A stretch of DNA of 64,000 nucleotides, from positions 275,588 to 339,587 of the forward strand of contig JAJZDX010000001.1 of assembly GCA_021805865.1 (NCBI GenBank), written 5' to 3'. This document shows positions 13,417 through 22,391 of the stretch, piece by piece. Within the stretch, counting starts at the first letter, position 1. Every line of letters starts with the position of its first letter. The notes beneath the pieces are model-generated. The model was given only the letters and a program-made list of their open reading frames with translations. It was not told where the DNA came from and made no database searches. This stretch comes from Pseudomonadota bacterium (GTDB lineage Bacteria > Pseudomonadota > Gammaproteobacteria > Steroidobacterales > Steroidobacteraceae). The translations under genes and the position numbers were made by a program.

Positions 13417-13451
13417 CGTCCGAGCACACGCTCGGACGAGCACGTTTTTTT
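13417..13451 (+). terminator. intrinsic terminator downstream of gyrB
   Basis: Perfect 9-bp stem CGTCCGAGC / GCTCGGACG (13417-13425 and 13430-13438) with an ACAC loop, followed after 6 nt by seven T residues (13445-13451). It probably ends the dnaA-gyrB transcript; the MITE-like element is inserted between the stop codon and this terminator. Confidence 0.75.
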
Positions 13452-13481
13452 GCGTAAGGAGGACTGCGGCTGCCGGGCGGC

Positions 13482-15230
13482 TCACACAGCGGTGCCCGGA
13501 ATCAGCGCCGCCGCGCGGTCTCGGGCGGCGACCGGGTCCACGTGCCCCGCCGCGATGTCCGCGACCAGGCGCGCCTGGTCGCGGAAACGCAGCAGATAGA
13601 CCGACATGCCGAGATTGCGCGCCGCCTCACCCAGCGCGGACCGCACGTCCGGGGCGAATTGCTCTCCGCTGCGCGGGTGGCAGAAAACCGCACCCGTCAG
13701 CCGCTCCCCGACGGACATCGGCAAGGCGAGGCCATCCTTGCCGGCGGCGCTTCCCAGACCTTGAAGATCGATGTCTCGCCGCCGGGCCCGAAGCGCGACA
13801 AAAGCCGGATCGTCGACATCGATGGCACCAGGCGAGGCGCGGCCCCTCGAGGCGCGCAGCAGATAGCCCGAGGGCGCGCGCTCGTAGACGGACACGCCTT
13901 CACACTGAGGGAGCAATCGTTCGACGGCCATCTGCAACAGCCGGCCCTCCTGCTCGACAAAGGCGCATTCCGCCGCGAAGCCGCGGATCGCCGCTATCGC
14001 CTGACGCTGCTTGCGGAAGAACAGCCTCTCGATGCGATGCTCGATGCGACGATGCACGGGGCTCAACGCAATCGCAAACAACAGCGCGGCACCCGCCTGC
14101 AGCGCCCAGCTCAGCTTCTCTCCGACCGCGAGCTGATGCAGTCCGAGCTCCAGCAGCGAGAAGGTGCCGAACAGCAGCGCTGTGAGGGTCGCATACACCA
14201 AAGCGCGATTGACGACGAAAGAGACGTCGACCAGCCGGTTTCGAAACGCCGCATAGAAGTATCCAAGCAATGCCAGCCACTGTGCCGAAGCGACGGCCTG
14301 GAACAGATACGGGTGGCGGGTCTGAGAGATCCCAAGAAGGCCCACGACAATGAGCAAGAATATCGCCGTGCTCCACAGCACCCAGCGGATCCTGAGCCGG
14401 CTTTCGTGATCGGCCCTGCGGTACCCGAAGAACAGCACCACCAGGACCAGCACGACCGACAGTCCGCTGATCGCCAGCGGTATCACGCCGGCTACGTACG
14501 GTAGCGTCAGACCCCAGTAGACGAATCCAATCGTGCTCACACCGCCGATCGCGGTACCGGCCACCACAAGGCCCGCAACGGCGAGACGCGCCGTGCGGCG
14601 CGCGCGCACCGACAATCCGGTATCCGCCAGCGCCTCGGCCATCACATACAATGCCGGAACCCCCACCAGGTATTGCGCCACATAGACGATCGAATTCAAC
14701 CAACAGCCGACGAGCGGCCCCGCCACTGCGGTGTTCAGCGCAGAGCCGAGCAGTGCGAACGTCGCAAACGCGCACAGACCTCCGCTCGCCCGGCCGTGAC
14801 CCCGCCAAAGCGTGAGCAGCACCAACGCCGACAGCAGAGGCACGACAAACAGGCCGTTCAGCCATCGGCCAAGCCAACGTAACGCCGACGGCGGAGCGGT
14901 GCGAGCGGCGACGGCGACGTGAAAAACGTGTCCGTCTCGGAGAACTGAGAAATCGAACGTGGACCCGGCCGGCAAGGCGGGCCCGAAAAGGGCTGCCGCT
15001 CGGGCGGCCGGCGTCATGTCCTGGGGGATGACGACATCCCCGTCGTGCAGAGGCGGTGGCATCGGCAGGTCGTCCAGCGGCTGCGCGCGGAACTGTCCTG
15101 TGGATGTCTGAACGACATTGATTGGGATCCGGGAGGCCGGCCACAGGCCGGTCACGCGTACTTCCACGACCGCGACGGCGCCGAGGGCGAGGGCGGTGAG
15201 CAGCAATCGGATCGCGAAAGCGCGGGTCAT
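13482..15230 (-). CDS. polytopic membrane protein with C-terminal GAF-like region (sensor-like, no kinase)
   Basis: 582 residues. The start is ATG at 15230, chosen because AAGGGGAG lies upstream and the N-terminus is a signal-anchor (MTRAFAIRLLLTALALGAVAVV). A periplasmic stretch of about 100 residues has a PDZ-like look (DGDVVIPQDMTPAARAAALFG). Several hydrophobic segments follow (about residues 135-375), then basic RRIEHRIERLFFRKQRQ and a soluble C-terminal part (about 410-560) resembling a GAF domain. No histidine-kinase, GGDEF or EAL catalytic motif is seen. The protein may sense a ligand and act through a partner. Convergent with gyrB, divergent from the PLP enzyme. Confidence 0.75.
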   Translation of the reverse strand: MTRAFAIRLLLTALALGAVAVVEVRVTGLWPASRIPINVVQTSTGQFRAQPLDDLPMPPPLHDGDVVIPQDMTPAARAAALFGPALPAGSTFDFSVLRDGHVFHVAVAARTAPPSALRWLGRWLNGLFVVPLLSALVLLTLWRGHGRASGGLCAFATFALLGSALNTAVAGPLVGCWLNSIVYVAQYLVGVPALYVMAEALADTGLSVRARRTARLAVAGLVVAGTAIGGVSTIGFVYWGLTLPYVAGVIPLAISGLSVVLVLVVLFFGYRRADHESRLRIRWVLWSTAIFLLIVVGLLGISQTRHPYLFQAVASAQWLALLGYFYAAFRNRLVDVSFVVNRALVYATLTALLFGTFSLLELGLHQLAVGEKLSWALQAGAALLFAIALSPVHRRIEHRIERLFFRKQRQAIAAIRGFAAECAFVEQEGRLLQMAVERLLPQCEGVSVYERAPSGYLLRASRGRASPGAIDVDDPAFVALRARRRDIDLQGLGSAAGKDGLALPMSVGERLTGAVFCHPRSGEQFAPDVRSALGEAARNLGMSVYLLRFRDQARLVADIAAGHVDPVAARDRAAALIPGTAV

Positions 15231-15469
15231 ACGGACTCCCCTTCGAGACAGTCGCGCTCCGCCGAGCCGGTGGTTGCGCGAATCGAACTCAATGCTCGGA
15301 TCGCACGGGCGTGCGTGCGGGAATCTTACCTTCGTCGTCTCGGCCAAAACGCCAGTCCGGTTTCCCGCCCGCCACCGGGCGCGCCCCCGGGCAGCTGCCC
15401 GCACCAGTATGGTGCAAAGGTGGCAGAATTGGCGCCCATTTTCCCGTCGCACCGAAACGGAGAGCGACC

Positions 15470-17287
15470 ATGTCCCAGCAGAATCTCTTCTCGAGCGCCG
15501 TGCAGCTCAGTCCGCGCCGGCATTCCAGCGAAGCCCGGACCGTGGACGAGCTGGTACGCGAGCAGCTCGCGCACTTCGGTATCGCAGCCGAGTCCCCTCA
15601 CGGTCAGGTGCTTGCGCGTCTGTCGCTGGCCCTGTTCGAAGCCAATGGCGCCGCCCAAGACGCCTGGCGCCTCACCAGCGAGACCCTGTCCCGGCTCGAC
15701 CGGCGCAATCGCATCGCCTGGTTCAACGCCAAGCGTTTCGCCTGCTTCCAGCTCGCCAAGGTGCTCGACACTCTGCAGAATCCACTGCGTGCGACGTACC
15801 AGTCGATCATGGACGACACCGCCACGGCCGTGGCCAAGGGCCCGTACCCCCTGTTCGACAACGTCACGGCGCTCTTCAGCGCCACCCCGGTCATCACCCG
15901 GACCGCGACCTATGTATACGCTTGCACGGAATGGGTGGAGGATGCCTTCCAGGGCAAGGAGCTGCTGCACGAGATCTACTCGCGTCTGCTGAATCCCACC
16001 TCGATCTGCCTGGCCAACCACATCGTGGACCTCGAGGCCGGTCCCGAGGCGCGCGATTATTTCGCGTGGAACTTCAACTCTGGCATGGCGGCAATCGATG
16101 CCACCCTCGCCAACCTGGTCGGCTACGAGGACCTCGTGCTCGCCAGCCGCAATGTGTACGGTGGCACCTATCAACTGCTGCACGACTGGTACGGCAAGCG
16201 CAGCAACCTCGATGTCGCCGTGGAATGGTTCGACGGCGAGGACGCACACGCATTCGGCGCGCGTCTGGCCGAGGTCGAGCGCTGCTACGCCGAGCGCCTG
16301 AGCCGGGGCCGGCAGATCTATGTCTTCCTGGAGTCCCCGTGCAATCCGCACGGCAACGTGCTCGACGTGCCGGCCATCTGCCGAACGGCGCACGCCAGAG
16401 GACTGACCGTCATCTGCGACGCCACCGTGGGCACGCCGGTCCTGCAGCGCCTGCTGCAGCGCCCGGACCGCCTCGAGCGCCCTGACTTCCTCATTCATTC
16501 CTATACCAAGGACCTCTGCGGCTCGGGCAACACCACCGCCGGCGTGGTCATCGGGCGCAACGAGCGGATGTTCCTGCCCAAGGGCCAGACCGTCCGCGCC
16601 ACCGGCCACGACGGCCGCGAGAGGCAGTACGCCTGGGAAGAGACGATGTTCTGGAATGTGTACTACGTGAAGGGCGCATTCCTCGACGCCGACAAGGCAT
16701 TCGAGGTGCTGAGCGGCATGCGCACCCTGGAGCTGCGGGTCCTGCAGAAGTGCATCAACACCATCGTGCTGGCGCGCAGCCTCGCCCTGCACCCCATGAT
16801 CAACGTGCACTGCTCGGCCGTGGAGGGTCATCCCAATGGCGCGCTGCGCGAGGAGCTGATGACGCTCGGATTGCCGGCGCCGCTGTTCACCGTCGATTTC
16901 GAGGGCACGCCCCGCAATCCGCAGCGGCTTGAACGACACCGCCTGCAGCGCCTGCTCGACAGTCTGGAGCCGGCCTTCGGCCTGCAGGTGACTCTCGGTC
17001 AGACTAACACGGTGGTGCTCTGCCCCGCGCTCACCAGCCACTCCGAAATGTCGCCGGAGGCGCTCGCCAGGGCCGGCATCACGCCGACCACCCTGCGCAT
17101 CTCCGTGGGCGATGAGGATCCGCGCTATCTCCTCGAGCACCTGCGCCGCGCGGCAGAGCTCGCCGCGGGCGAGGCCGTCCCGGCGTTCATCGACGGGTTT
17201 CCGCCGCGTGAGAAAGTCGGCGCCATCTACCAGGAGGTGTACACCGACGTGCACCGCCGTTGGATCCAGGCGCGCTGCGGGAGTTGA
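15470..17287 (+). CDS. PLP-dependent enzyme of the Cys/Met metabolism (trans-sulfuration) fold, extended N-terminus
   Basis: 605 residues, against about 400 for cystathionine gamma-synthases. The C-terminal two thirds carries the fold: FNSGMAAIDATLANL (cofactor phosphate loop), ASRNVYGGTYQLLHDWYG, FLESPCNPHGNVLDV, ICDATVGTPVLQ, and the probable Schiff-base lysine K347 in HSYTKDLCGSGNTTAG. The first about 180 residues form an unusual helical extension (ARTVDELVREQLAHFGI). The start ATG follows GGAGAGCGACC. Possible roles include a gamma-synthase, a lyase or a methionine gamma-lyase relative; the substrate is not determined. No metabolic partner is adjacent. Confidence 0.75.
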   Translation: MSQQNLFSSAVQLSPRRHSSEARTVDELVREQLAHFGIAAESPHGQVLARLSLALFEANGAAQDAWRLTSETLSRLDRRNRIAWFNAKRFACFQLAKVLDTLQNPLRATYQSIMDDTATAVAKGPYPLFDNVTALFSATPVITRTATYVYACTEWVEDAFQGKELLHEIYSRLLNPTSICLANHIVDLEAGPEARDYFAWNFNSGMAAIDATLANLVGYEDLVLASRNVYGGTYQLLHDWYGKRSNLDVAVEWFDGEDAHAFGARLAEVERCYAERLSRGRQIYVFLESPCNPHGNVLDVPAICRTAHARGLTVICDATVGTPVLQRLLQRPDRLERPDFLIHSYTKDLCGSGNTTAGVVIGRNERMFLPKGQTVRATGHDGRERQYAWEETMFWNVYYVKGAFLDADKAFEVLSGMRTLELRVLQKCINTIVLARSLALHPMINVHCSAVEGHPNGALREELMTLGLPAPLFTVDFEGTPRNPQRLERHRLQRLLDSLEPAFGLQVTLGQTNTVVLCPALTSHSEMSPEALARAGITPTTLRISVGDEDPRYLLEHLRRAAELAAGEAVPAFIDGFPPREKVGAIYQEVYTDVHRRWIQARCGS

Positions 17288-17466
17288 TTCAGCCGCCGGG
17301 GCGCGCGGCGGCGAGCGAAAGCGGCCGCCCGCCCGATTGCGCCTGGGGGCCAATGAACGCGACAGGCGCCCGCGAGGGTGTCGCCGATCGCCGCCAAGAT
17401 TACCAACTCCCGGGAACCGGCTAAGGTAGGGGCGCGCCTGGAATCCGCCGGGCCGAAGGAGTCCCC

Positions 17467-19044
17467 ATGAGCCGATATCCTCTCGAGGGCAGCGAGCGAA
17501 ATCTTCCGCCGGGTGTACGCGTGCTCGGAGCGGCCGATCCGGACGAAAGACTGGAAGTCTCCCTCATCCTGCGGGCAGCCGAACGGCAGTCCCTCGAGGA
17601 AAGGGTGGCGAGACTGGCCAGGGGAGAGCGCCTTGCCCCCTTGTCGCGCGAGGAATTCGCGCAGCTGCACGGCGCCGGTGCGCCCGATCTCGACGCGGTC
17701 AGGGAGTTTGCCCGCTCACAGGGCCTCACCGTGGTACAGGAGAGCGCGCCACGCCGCACGGTCGTGCTGGCCGGGACCGTGTCGCGAATGAACACCGCGT
17801 TCGGGATCGAGCTGCTGCGCTGCGAGCACGCCTTGGGAACCTACCGCGGTCGGCGGGGCGCGGTTCAGCTCCCGGTGGAACTGCGCGACATCATCGTCGC
17901 CGTGCTGGGCCTCGACAACCGCCCGCAGGCCCGCCCGCATTTCCGGATCAAGGAAGGCCGCCGGAAGCGCAAATCCCGCGCCGCCAACCCACCGGCGGCC
18001 TCGTTCACACCCGTGCAGCTGGCCTCTCTCTACGACTTCCCGGCCGGCGACGGCCAGGGACAATGCGTCGGCATCATCGAGCTCGGCGGCGGCTATCGCC
18101 CGCAGGACCTGCAGACCTACTTCGCGGGCCTCGGACTGCCCGTGCCCGTCGTGACCGCGATCTCGGTCGATCACGCCACGAATCAGCCCACCGGCGACCC
18201 AAGCGGCCCGGATGGCGAAGTCATGCTGGACATCGAGGTATCCGGCGCCCTCGCGCCCGCCGCCACGATCGCCGTGTATTTCTCACCCAACACCGATGCC
18301 GGTTTTCTGGACGCGGTAACCACGGCGGCTCACGACAGCGTCAACAAGCCTTCGGCCATCTCGATCAGCTGGGGCGCGGCCGAGGTGGACTGGACTGCGC
18401 AGGCGATGAAGGCCATGGACGAGGCCTTCCGGGCCGCGATCGCCATGGGCATCACGGTGTGCGTCGCGGCCGGTGATCATGGCTCGACCGACGGCGTCGG
18501 CGACGGCGCCAATCACGTGGACTTCCCCGCATCGAGCCCCCACGCCCTGGCCTGCGGCGGCACCAGCCTGCGCGCCACCCAGGCCGCCATCTCGAGCGAA
18601 GTCGTCTGGAATGACGGAACGCCCGCCGCCGGCGCCACCGGAGGAGGCGTCAGCGCTTTCTTCGCGCTGCCGCCCTGGCAGGACGGGCTGGATGTCACCA
18701 CCGGGCAGGGCGGGCGCAGCCCGCTCGCCAATCGGGGAGTGCCCGATGTCGCCGCAGACGCCGATCCTGACACCGGCTATCAGGTGTTGGTGGACGGGAT
18801 CAGCGCGGTGTTCGGCGGAACGAGCGCCGTCGCGCCTCTCTGGGCGGGACTCCTGGTCCGCGTCAATGCCCTGACCGCGCGCAGGGCCGGGTATGTCCAG
18901 CCGCTGCTGTACCCTCAGCAGAGCGCCTTTCACGACATCACCAAGGGCAACAACGGCGGCTACCGGGCATCGGCGGGATGGGACGCATGCACCGGGCTCG
19001 GCAGTCCCAACGGCCGGAAGATCGCGGCGATCCGCGGGCTCTGA
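17467..19044 (+). CDS. S53 family serine-carboxyl peptidase (sedolisin/kumamolisin type)
   Basis: 525 residues. An N-terminal pro-kumamolisin activation domain (to about 165) is followed by the subtilisin-like catalytic domain. The triad fits: E251 and D255 in GEVMLDIEV, oxyanion D337 in AAGDHGSTDG, and nucleophile S453 in GGTSAVAPLW. The C-terminal calcium-site region (FHDITKGNNGGYRASAGWD) is present. Such enzymes act at acid pH as secreted endopeptidases, yet no classical signal peptide is visible at the N-terminus (MSRYPLEGSERNLPPG), so export may be non-classical, as for kumamolisin. The start ATG has AAGGAG upstream. Confidence 0.92.
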   Translation: MSRYPLEGSERNLPPGVRVLGAADPDERLEVSLILRAAERQSLEERVARLARGERLAPLSREEFAQLHGAGAPDLDAVREFARSQGLTVVQESAPRRTVVLAGTVSRMNTAFGIELLRCEHALGTYRGRRGAVQLPVELRDIIVAVLGLDNRPQARPHFRIKEGRRKRKSRAANPPAASFTPVQLASLYDFPAGDGQGQCVGIIELGGGYRPQDLQTYFAGLGLPVPVVTAISVDHATNQPTGDPSGPDGEVMLDIEVSGALAPAATIAVYFSPNTDAGFLDAVTTAAHDSVNKPSAISISWGAAEVDWTAQAMKAMDEAFRAAIAMGITVCVAAGDHGSTDGVGDGANHVDFPASSPHALACGGTSLRATQAAISSEVVWNDGTPAAGATGGGVSAFFALPPWQDGLDVTTGQGGRSPLANRGVPDVAADADPDTGYQVLVDGISAVFGGTSAVAPLWAGLLVRVNALTARRAGYVQPLLYPQQSAFHDITKGNNGGYRASAGWDACTGLGSPNGRKIAAIRGL

Positions 19045-19288
19045 GCGCCTCACGCCGAGCTGCACCGTGGCCCCTGCGGCCTCGGGTACGGAAGTCGGGG
19101 ACCGCGGACTCGAGCGGGAGAGTGTGTCCGCGAATTCCCGCTGCGGCCACGCTCGCGCAACAAAACTCCGACACCTCCGGCGCGGTCCGTGCCGCGCACG
19201 CGGAGGCGCCCGTTGACAACGGGAACTGTCGCGGGCCGTTATAGGCCAAGGGAATCCCACCCTCGACGTGCACGAGGGAGGACACGAC

Positions 19289-19999
19289 ATGAACAAGTTA
19301 GCCCGGGTGCCGGCCATTCTGGCCGCGCTTGCCCTCGCCAGGCCCACCCTGGCGGAACAAGGCGGCGAGCGCTACGTCACGCACACTTACCGCTCCTCCT
19401 TCAGCGGCTTCCGCTACCGGCCGCTCAGTTTCCAGATCGAGGGCGGACCCACCCTCAGCGAGGGAGGGACGGCGAAGCAGGATCTCGCCGGCGGCTACAA
19501 CCTCGGTCTTGGACTTACTTGGCGGCCGACCTCGCGCCTGCCCCTGGCGTTGCGCATCGACGGCATGTACGAGCACTTCGACGACAAGCAGGCGGTGTTG
19601 GCTCAGGCCGGCTCGACCTTCGGCGCCATCGGCTGGGGGCGCACTGAATTGTGGGGCGGTGATGTCGACCTGGAGCTCGATACCCTGCTCAGTCCCCGCG
19701 TGCGCCTCTACTTCCTCCTCGGCGGCGGCTACTACGACCGCCGCGACAGCCTCTACCGGGCGGGCCTGGTCAACGGCATCTTTTGCGGCGGGTACTTCTG
19801 CTTCGAAGGACCGGTGGAGATGGGCTTGCGGGTGGGGGATCAGACGACCGGAATGCGGCTCGAGAAGAACGCCGGCGTGGGTCTGGAGTTCGCCATGAGC
19901 CGGACCACCTCGTTCTTCGTCGATGCGCGCTACATGCGCTTCATCCGCGGCGCACAGAGCCTCGACTTCGTCCCTCTCGGATTCGGGCTCAGGTTCTAG
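19289..19999 (+). CDS. outer-membrane beta-barrel protein, small porin-like
   Basis: 236 residues. The start at ATG 19289 was chosen for the GAGGGAGG ribosome site and a clean signal peptide (MNKLARVPAILAALALARPTLA). The mature part alternates hydrophobic and polar residues with aromatic girdles (YNLGLGLTWRPTS, VRLYFLLGGGYYD, FFVDARYMRF) and ends FVPLGFGLRF with a terminal Phe, the BAM recognition pattern of outer-membrane barrels. Function is unknown. It follows the S53 peptidase by 244 nt and probably has its own promoter. Confidence 0.75.
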   Translation: MNKLARVPAILAALALARPTLAEQGGERYVTHTYRSSFSGFRYRPLSFQIEGGPTLSEGGTAKQDLAGGYNLGLGLTWRPTSRLPLALRIDGMYEHFDDKQAVLAQAGSTFGAIGWGRTELWGGDVDLELDTLLSPRVRLYFLLGGGYYDRRDSLYRAGLVNGIFCGGYFCFEGPVEMGLRVGDQTTGMRLEKNAGVGLEFAMSRTTSFFVDARYMRFIRGAQSLDFVPLGFGLRF

Positions 20000-20258
20000 T
20001 CTCGATCCGCGCCGCCGCACGGCCGCGGAGCTGACTTGCGCAGGTACGCGGCGGCGGGATCGCCGGGAGCGAGCCTGGATGACCTAAGGTGCGGCGGCAT
20101 CAGGAGTGATGCCGGCCGGGCAAGCGACGGCCGCGTCTTCCCCGGCGTCAGATGCCAACATCCGCGCGAGCCGGCCCGAGTTTGGACAAGCCGCCGCGTA
20201 TCCCGTATGCTGGAAAACGGGGCCGTCCGGGTCCAAGCGACGGGCGCGAGGTAAAGAA

Positions 20259-21893
20259 ATGGCGGGTCCAGCCAAGCTGCGGCGTGATGCGGGCATCATC
20301 GGCATTCTGTACGCCAGTCTCGGCAGCATCATCGGCTCCGGCTGGCTGTTCGGCGCCCTCAATGCCGCCGTGCAAGCCGGGCCCCGGAGCGTGTTCTCGT
20401 GGATCATCGGCGCGGTCGCCATCCTGTTTCTGGCGTTCGTGTTCGCCGAGCTCGCGACGATGTTCCCGAACTCCGGCGCCCTGGTGCACATGACGCATGT
20501 GAGCCACGGTGACCTGGCCGGCAAGATCTGGAGCTGGATTCTGTTCCTCGCGTTCGTCTCCGTGCCGCCCGTGGAGGTCAGCGCGGTTCTCACGTATGCC
20601 AACAACTATCTGCCCGGACTGATCCACCCCCACACCGGCCTGATGACCGATGCGGGAACGGCGTTGGCGGCGCTGCTGCTGGCCGCGGTCGTCGGCTTGA
20701 ATTTCCTCGCGATCCGCTGGGTCATGGTGATCAACAGCGCGGCGACCTGGTGGAAGCTCATCATTCCGATCGCAACCATCTGCGTGCTGATGGCCTATTC
20801 ATTTCATCCGCACAACATGGTCGCCCACATCCACAGCACCCCGGTGAGCGGCGTGTTCACCGCGGTGGCCACCGCCGGCATCATCTTCAGCTTTTTCGGG
20901 TTCCAGCAGGCCATCGCGCTCGCCGGGGAGACGCGCAACCCAAACCGCTACGTACCGATCGCTCTCATCAGCTCCGTGCTCATCGGCATGCTGATCTATG
21001 TCGGCCTGCAGATCTCCTTCATCACGGCGCTGAAGCCCGGGGACGTGAGCGGCGGGTGGGCGCACCTGCGCTTCACCGGCATGTTCGGCCCTCTGGCGGC
21101 CATCGCCGTGGCGGTCGGGGCCTTCTGGTGGGCGGTGCTCCTTTATGTCGATGCCTTGATCTCCCCGCTTGGGACGGCCTTCATCTACATCACGGCGAGC
21201 CCGCGCATCATCATGGCCGCCGGAGAGATGGGCAACGCGCCGAAGCACGTCATCAAGCTGAGCCGCCAGGGCGTGCCCTGGGTCGGGCTCATCGTCACCT
21301 ATCTTATCGGCGTGTTGTTCTTCTTTCCCTTCCCGTCGTGGCAGAAGCTGGTTTCGGCGGTCTCTCTGATCACCGTCCTCTCATACAGCATCGGGCCGGT
21401 GATCCTGCTGACCTTGCGTGCCTCGCTGCCGCAGGCGGCGCGTCCGTTCCGGCTGCGGGCTGCGGGTCTTCTCTCGACGATCGGTTTCATTTTGTCCAAC
21501 TGGATCATCTATTGGACCGGATACTCAGTGAGCAAGTGGATGTTCAGCGCGGTGTTCGTCTATATCGTGGCGTATCTCCTGTGGTATCTCGCCGTACGCC
21601 GCAGGCCGCTCGCGGAGTTGGGATGGCAGCAGGCGTGGTGGATCCCGCCCTATCTGGCCGGCATGTGGCTGGTCAGTTACCTCGGCCCCACGGGCGTCAT
21701 GGGCGGCACGGGCGTACTCGGATTCTTCACCGGCATGTGGATCATCGCCGGCTTCAGCCTGGTGGTGCTGTGGGCCGCCCTGCGGGCGGGGCAGGGCACC
21801 GAGGCCGCGCAACGCTGCGCCGAGTTCGTGAGGACTCTGGGCTCGAGCGGAGTGGAAACCCCCAGGCGCCCGGAAGAGGTGGAGGCGCCTTGA
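20259..21893 (+). CDS. APC-superfamily amino acid permease
   Basis: 544 residues with about 12 to 14 hydrophobic segments. The N-terminal APC signature IIGILYASLGSIIGSGWLFG covers the unwound TM1 region, and FFGFQQAIALAGETRNPNRYVP matches the conserved TM6-TM7 loop. It is an inner-membrane secondary transporter for amino acids or related amines; specificity cannot be read. ATG 20259 is preceded by GAGGTAA and gives the canonical N-terminus. No metabolic gene is adjacent. Confidence 0.88.
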   Translation: MAGPAKLRRDAGIIGILYASLGSIIGSGWLFGALNAAVQAGPRSVFSWIIGAVAILFLAFVFAELATMFPNSGALVHMTHVSHGDLAGKIWSWILFLAFVSVPPVEVSAVLTYANNYLPGLIHPHTGLMTDAGTALAALLLAAVVGLNFLAIRWVMVINSAATWWKLIIPIATICVLMAYSFHPHNMVAHIHSTPVSGVFTAVATAGIIFSFFGFQQAIALAGETRNPNRYVPIALISSVLIGMLIYVGLQISFITALKPGDVSGGWAHLRFTGMFGPLAAIAVAVGAFWWAVLLYVDALISPLGTAFIYITASPRIIMAAGEMGNAPKHVIKLSRQGVPWVGLIVTYLIGVLFFFPFPSWQKLVSAVSLITVLSYSIGPVILLTLRASLPQAARPFRLRAAGLLSTIGFILSNWIIYWTGYSVSKWMFSAVFVYIVAYLLWYLAVRRRPLAELGWQQAWWIPPYLAGMWLVSYLGPTGVMGGTGVLGFFTGMWIIAGFSLVVLWAALRAGQGTEAAQRCAEFVRTLGSSGVETPRRPEEVEAP

Positions 21894-21918
21894 GGCCGGT
21901 CCCGCCGCGCGCCCCCGC

Positions 21919-22353
21919 TCAGCGTAGGGGCGAGTCTTGCGGCCACTGAGGCAGGCCGTCCTCGATCTCGTAGTAGTCGCCTTTGTCGGCCGCGAAGATA
22001 TGGGTCGACGCCTCGAGGCCCGTGGGAGTATCGAGCGTGCCGGCCCAGATGCTGATGTGACGGCCGTGAGCGGGCTCCCAGAACAGCGGTGAGCCGCAGG
22101 CGCCGCAGAATCCCCGGCGTGCGCTCGCCGAGGAGCGGTACCAGCGCAGGCTTTCGGCCGAGATCAGCCGCAGATGCTCCGGGGCGCAAGCGGTGGCTGC
22201 GGCGAAATGCCCGCTCGCCCGGCGGCACATGGCGCAGTGGCAATAGATGATGGGGCGAAGGGGGCCGCGCACCTCGAAGCGCACCGTCCCGCACAGGCAC
22301 TGGCCGCGCGCGCTGGCGCCCTGGGGCGTATCGGCAGACTGAATGTCGGACAT
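21919..22353 (-). CDS. GFA family protein (glutathione-dependent formaldehyde-activating fold)
   Basis: 144 residues with zinc-binding cysteines of the GFA/CENP-V fold: CLCGTVRFE, YCHCAMCRRASGHF and CGACGSPLFW. Family members are mostly uncharacterised; the founding enzyme forms S-hydroxymethylglutathione. ATG 22353 has GGAGG about 6 nt upstream; an in-frame TTG at 22395 overlapping the plsC stop is the alternative. It lies directly after plsC on the same strand. Confidence 0.85.
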   Translation of the reverse strand: MSDIQSADTPQGASARGQCLCGTVRFEVRGPLRPIIYCHCAMCRRASGHFAAATACAPEHLRLISAESLRWYRSSASARRGFCGACGSPLFWEPAHGRHISIWAGTLDTPTGLEASTHIFAADKGDYYEIEDGLPQWPQDSPLR

Positions 22354-22391
22354 ATCGGCCTCCGGATTGGGGGCAGTGGAAACGACCGCGC

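Noticed and set aside
13235-13429. 64-codon minus-strand frame over the MITE-like element
   Set aside because: It runs through an inverted end and the gyrB terminator, has no ribosome site and no recognisable motif; the interior is better read as non-coding.
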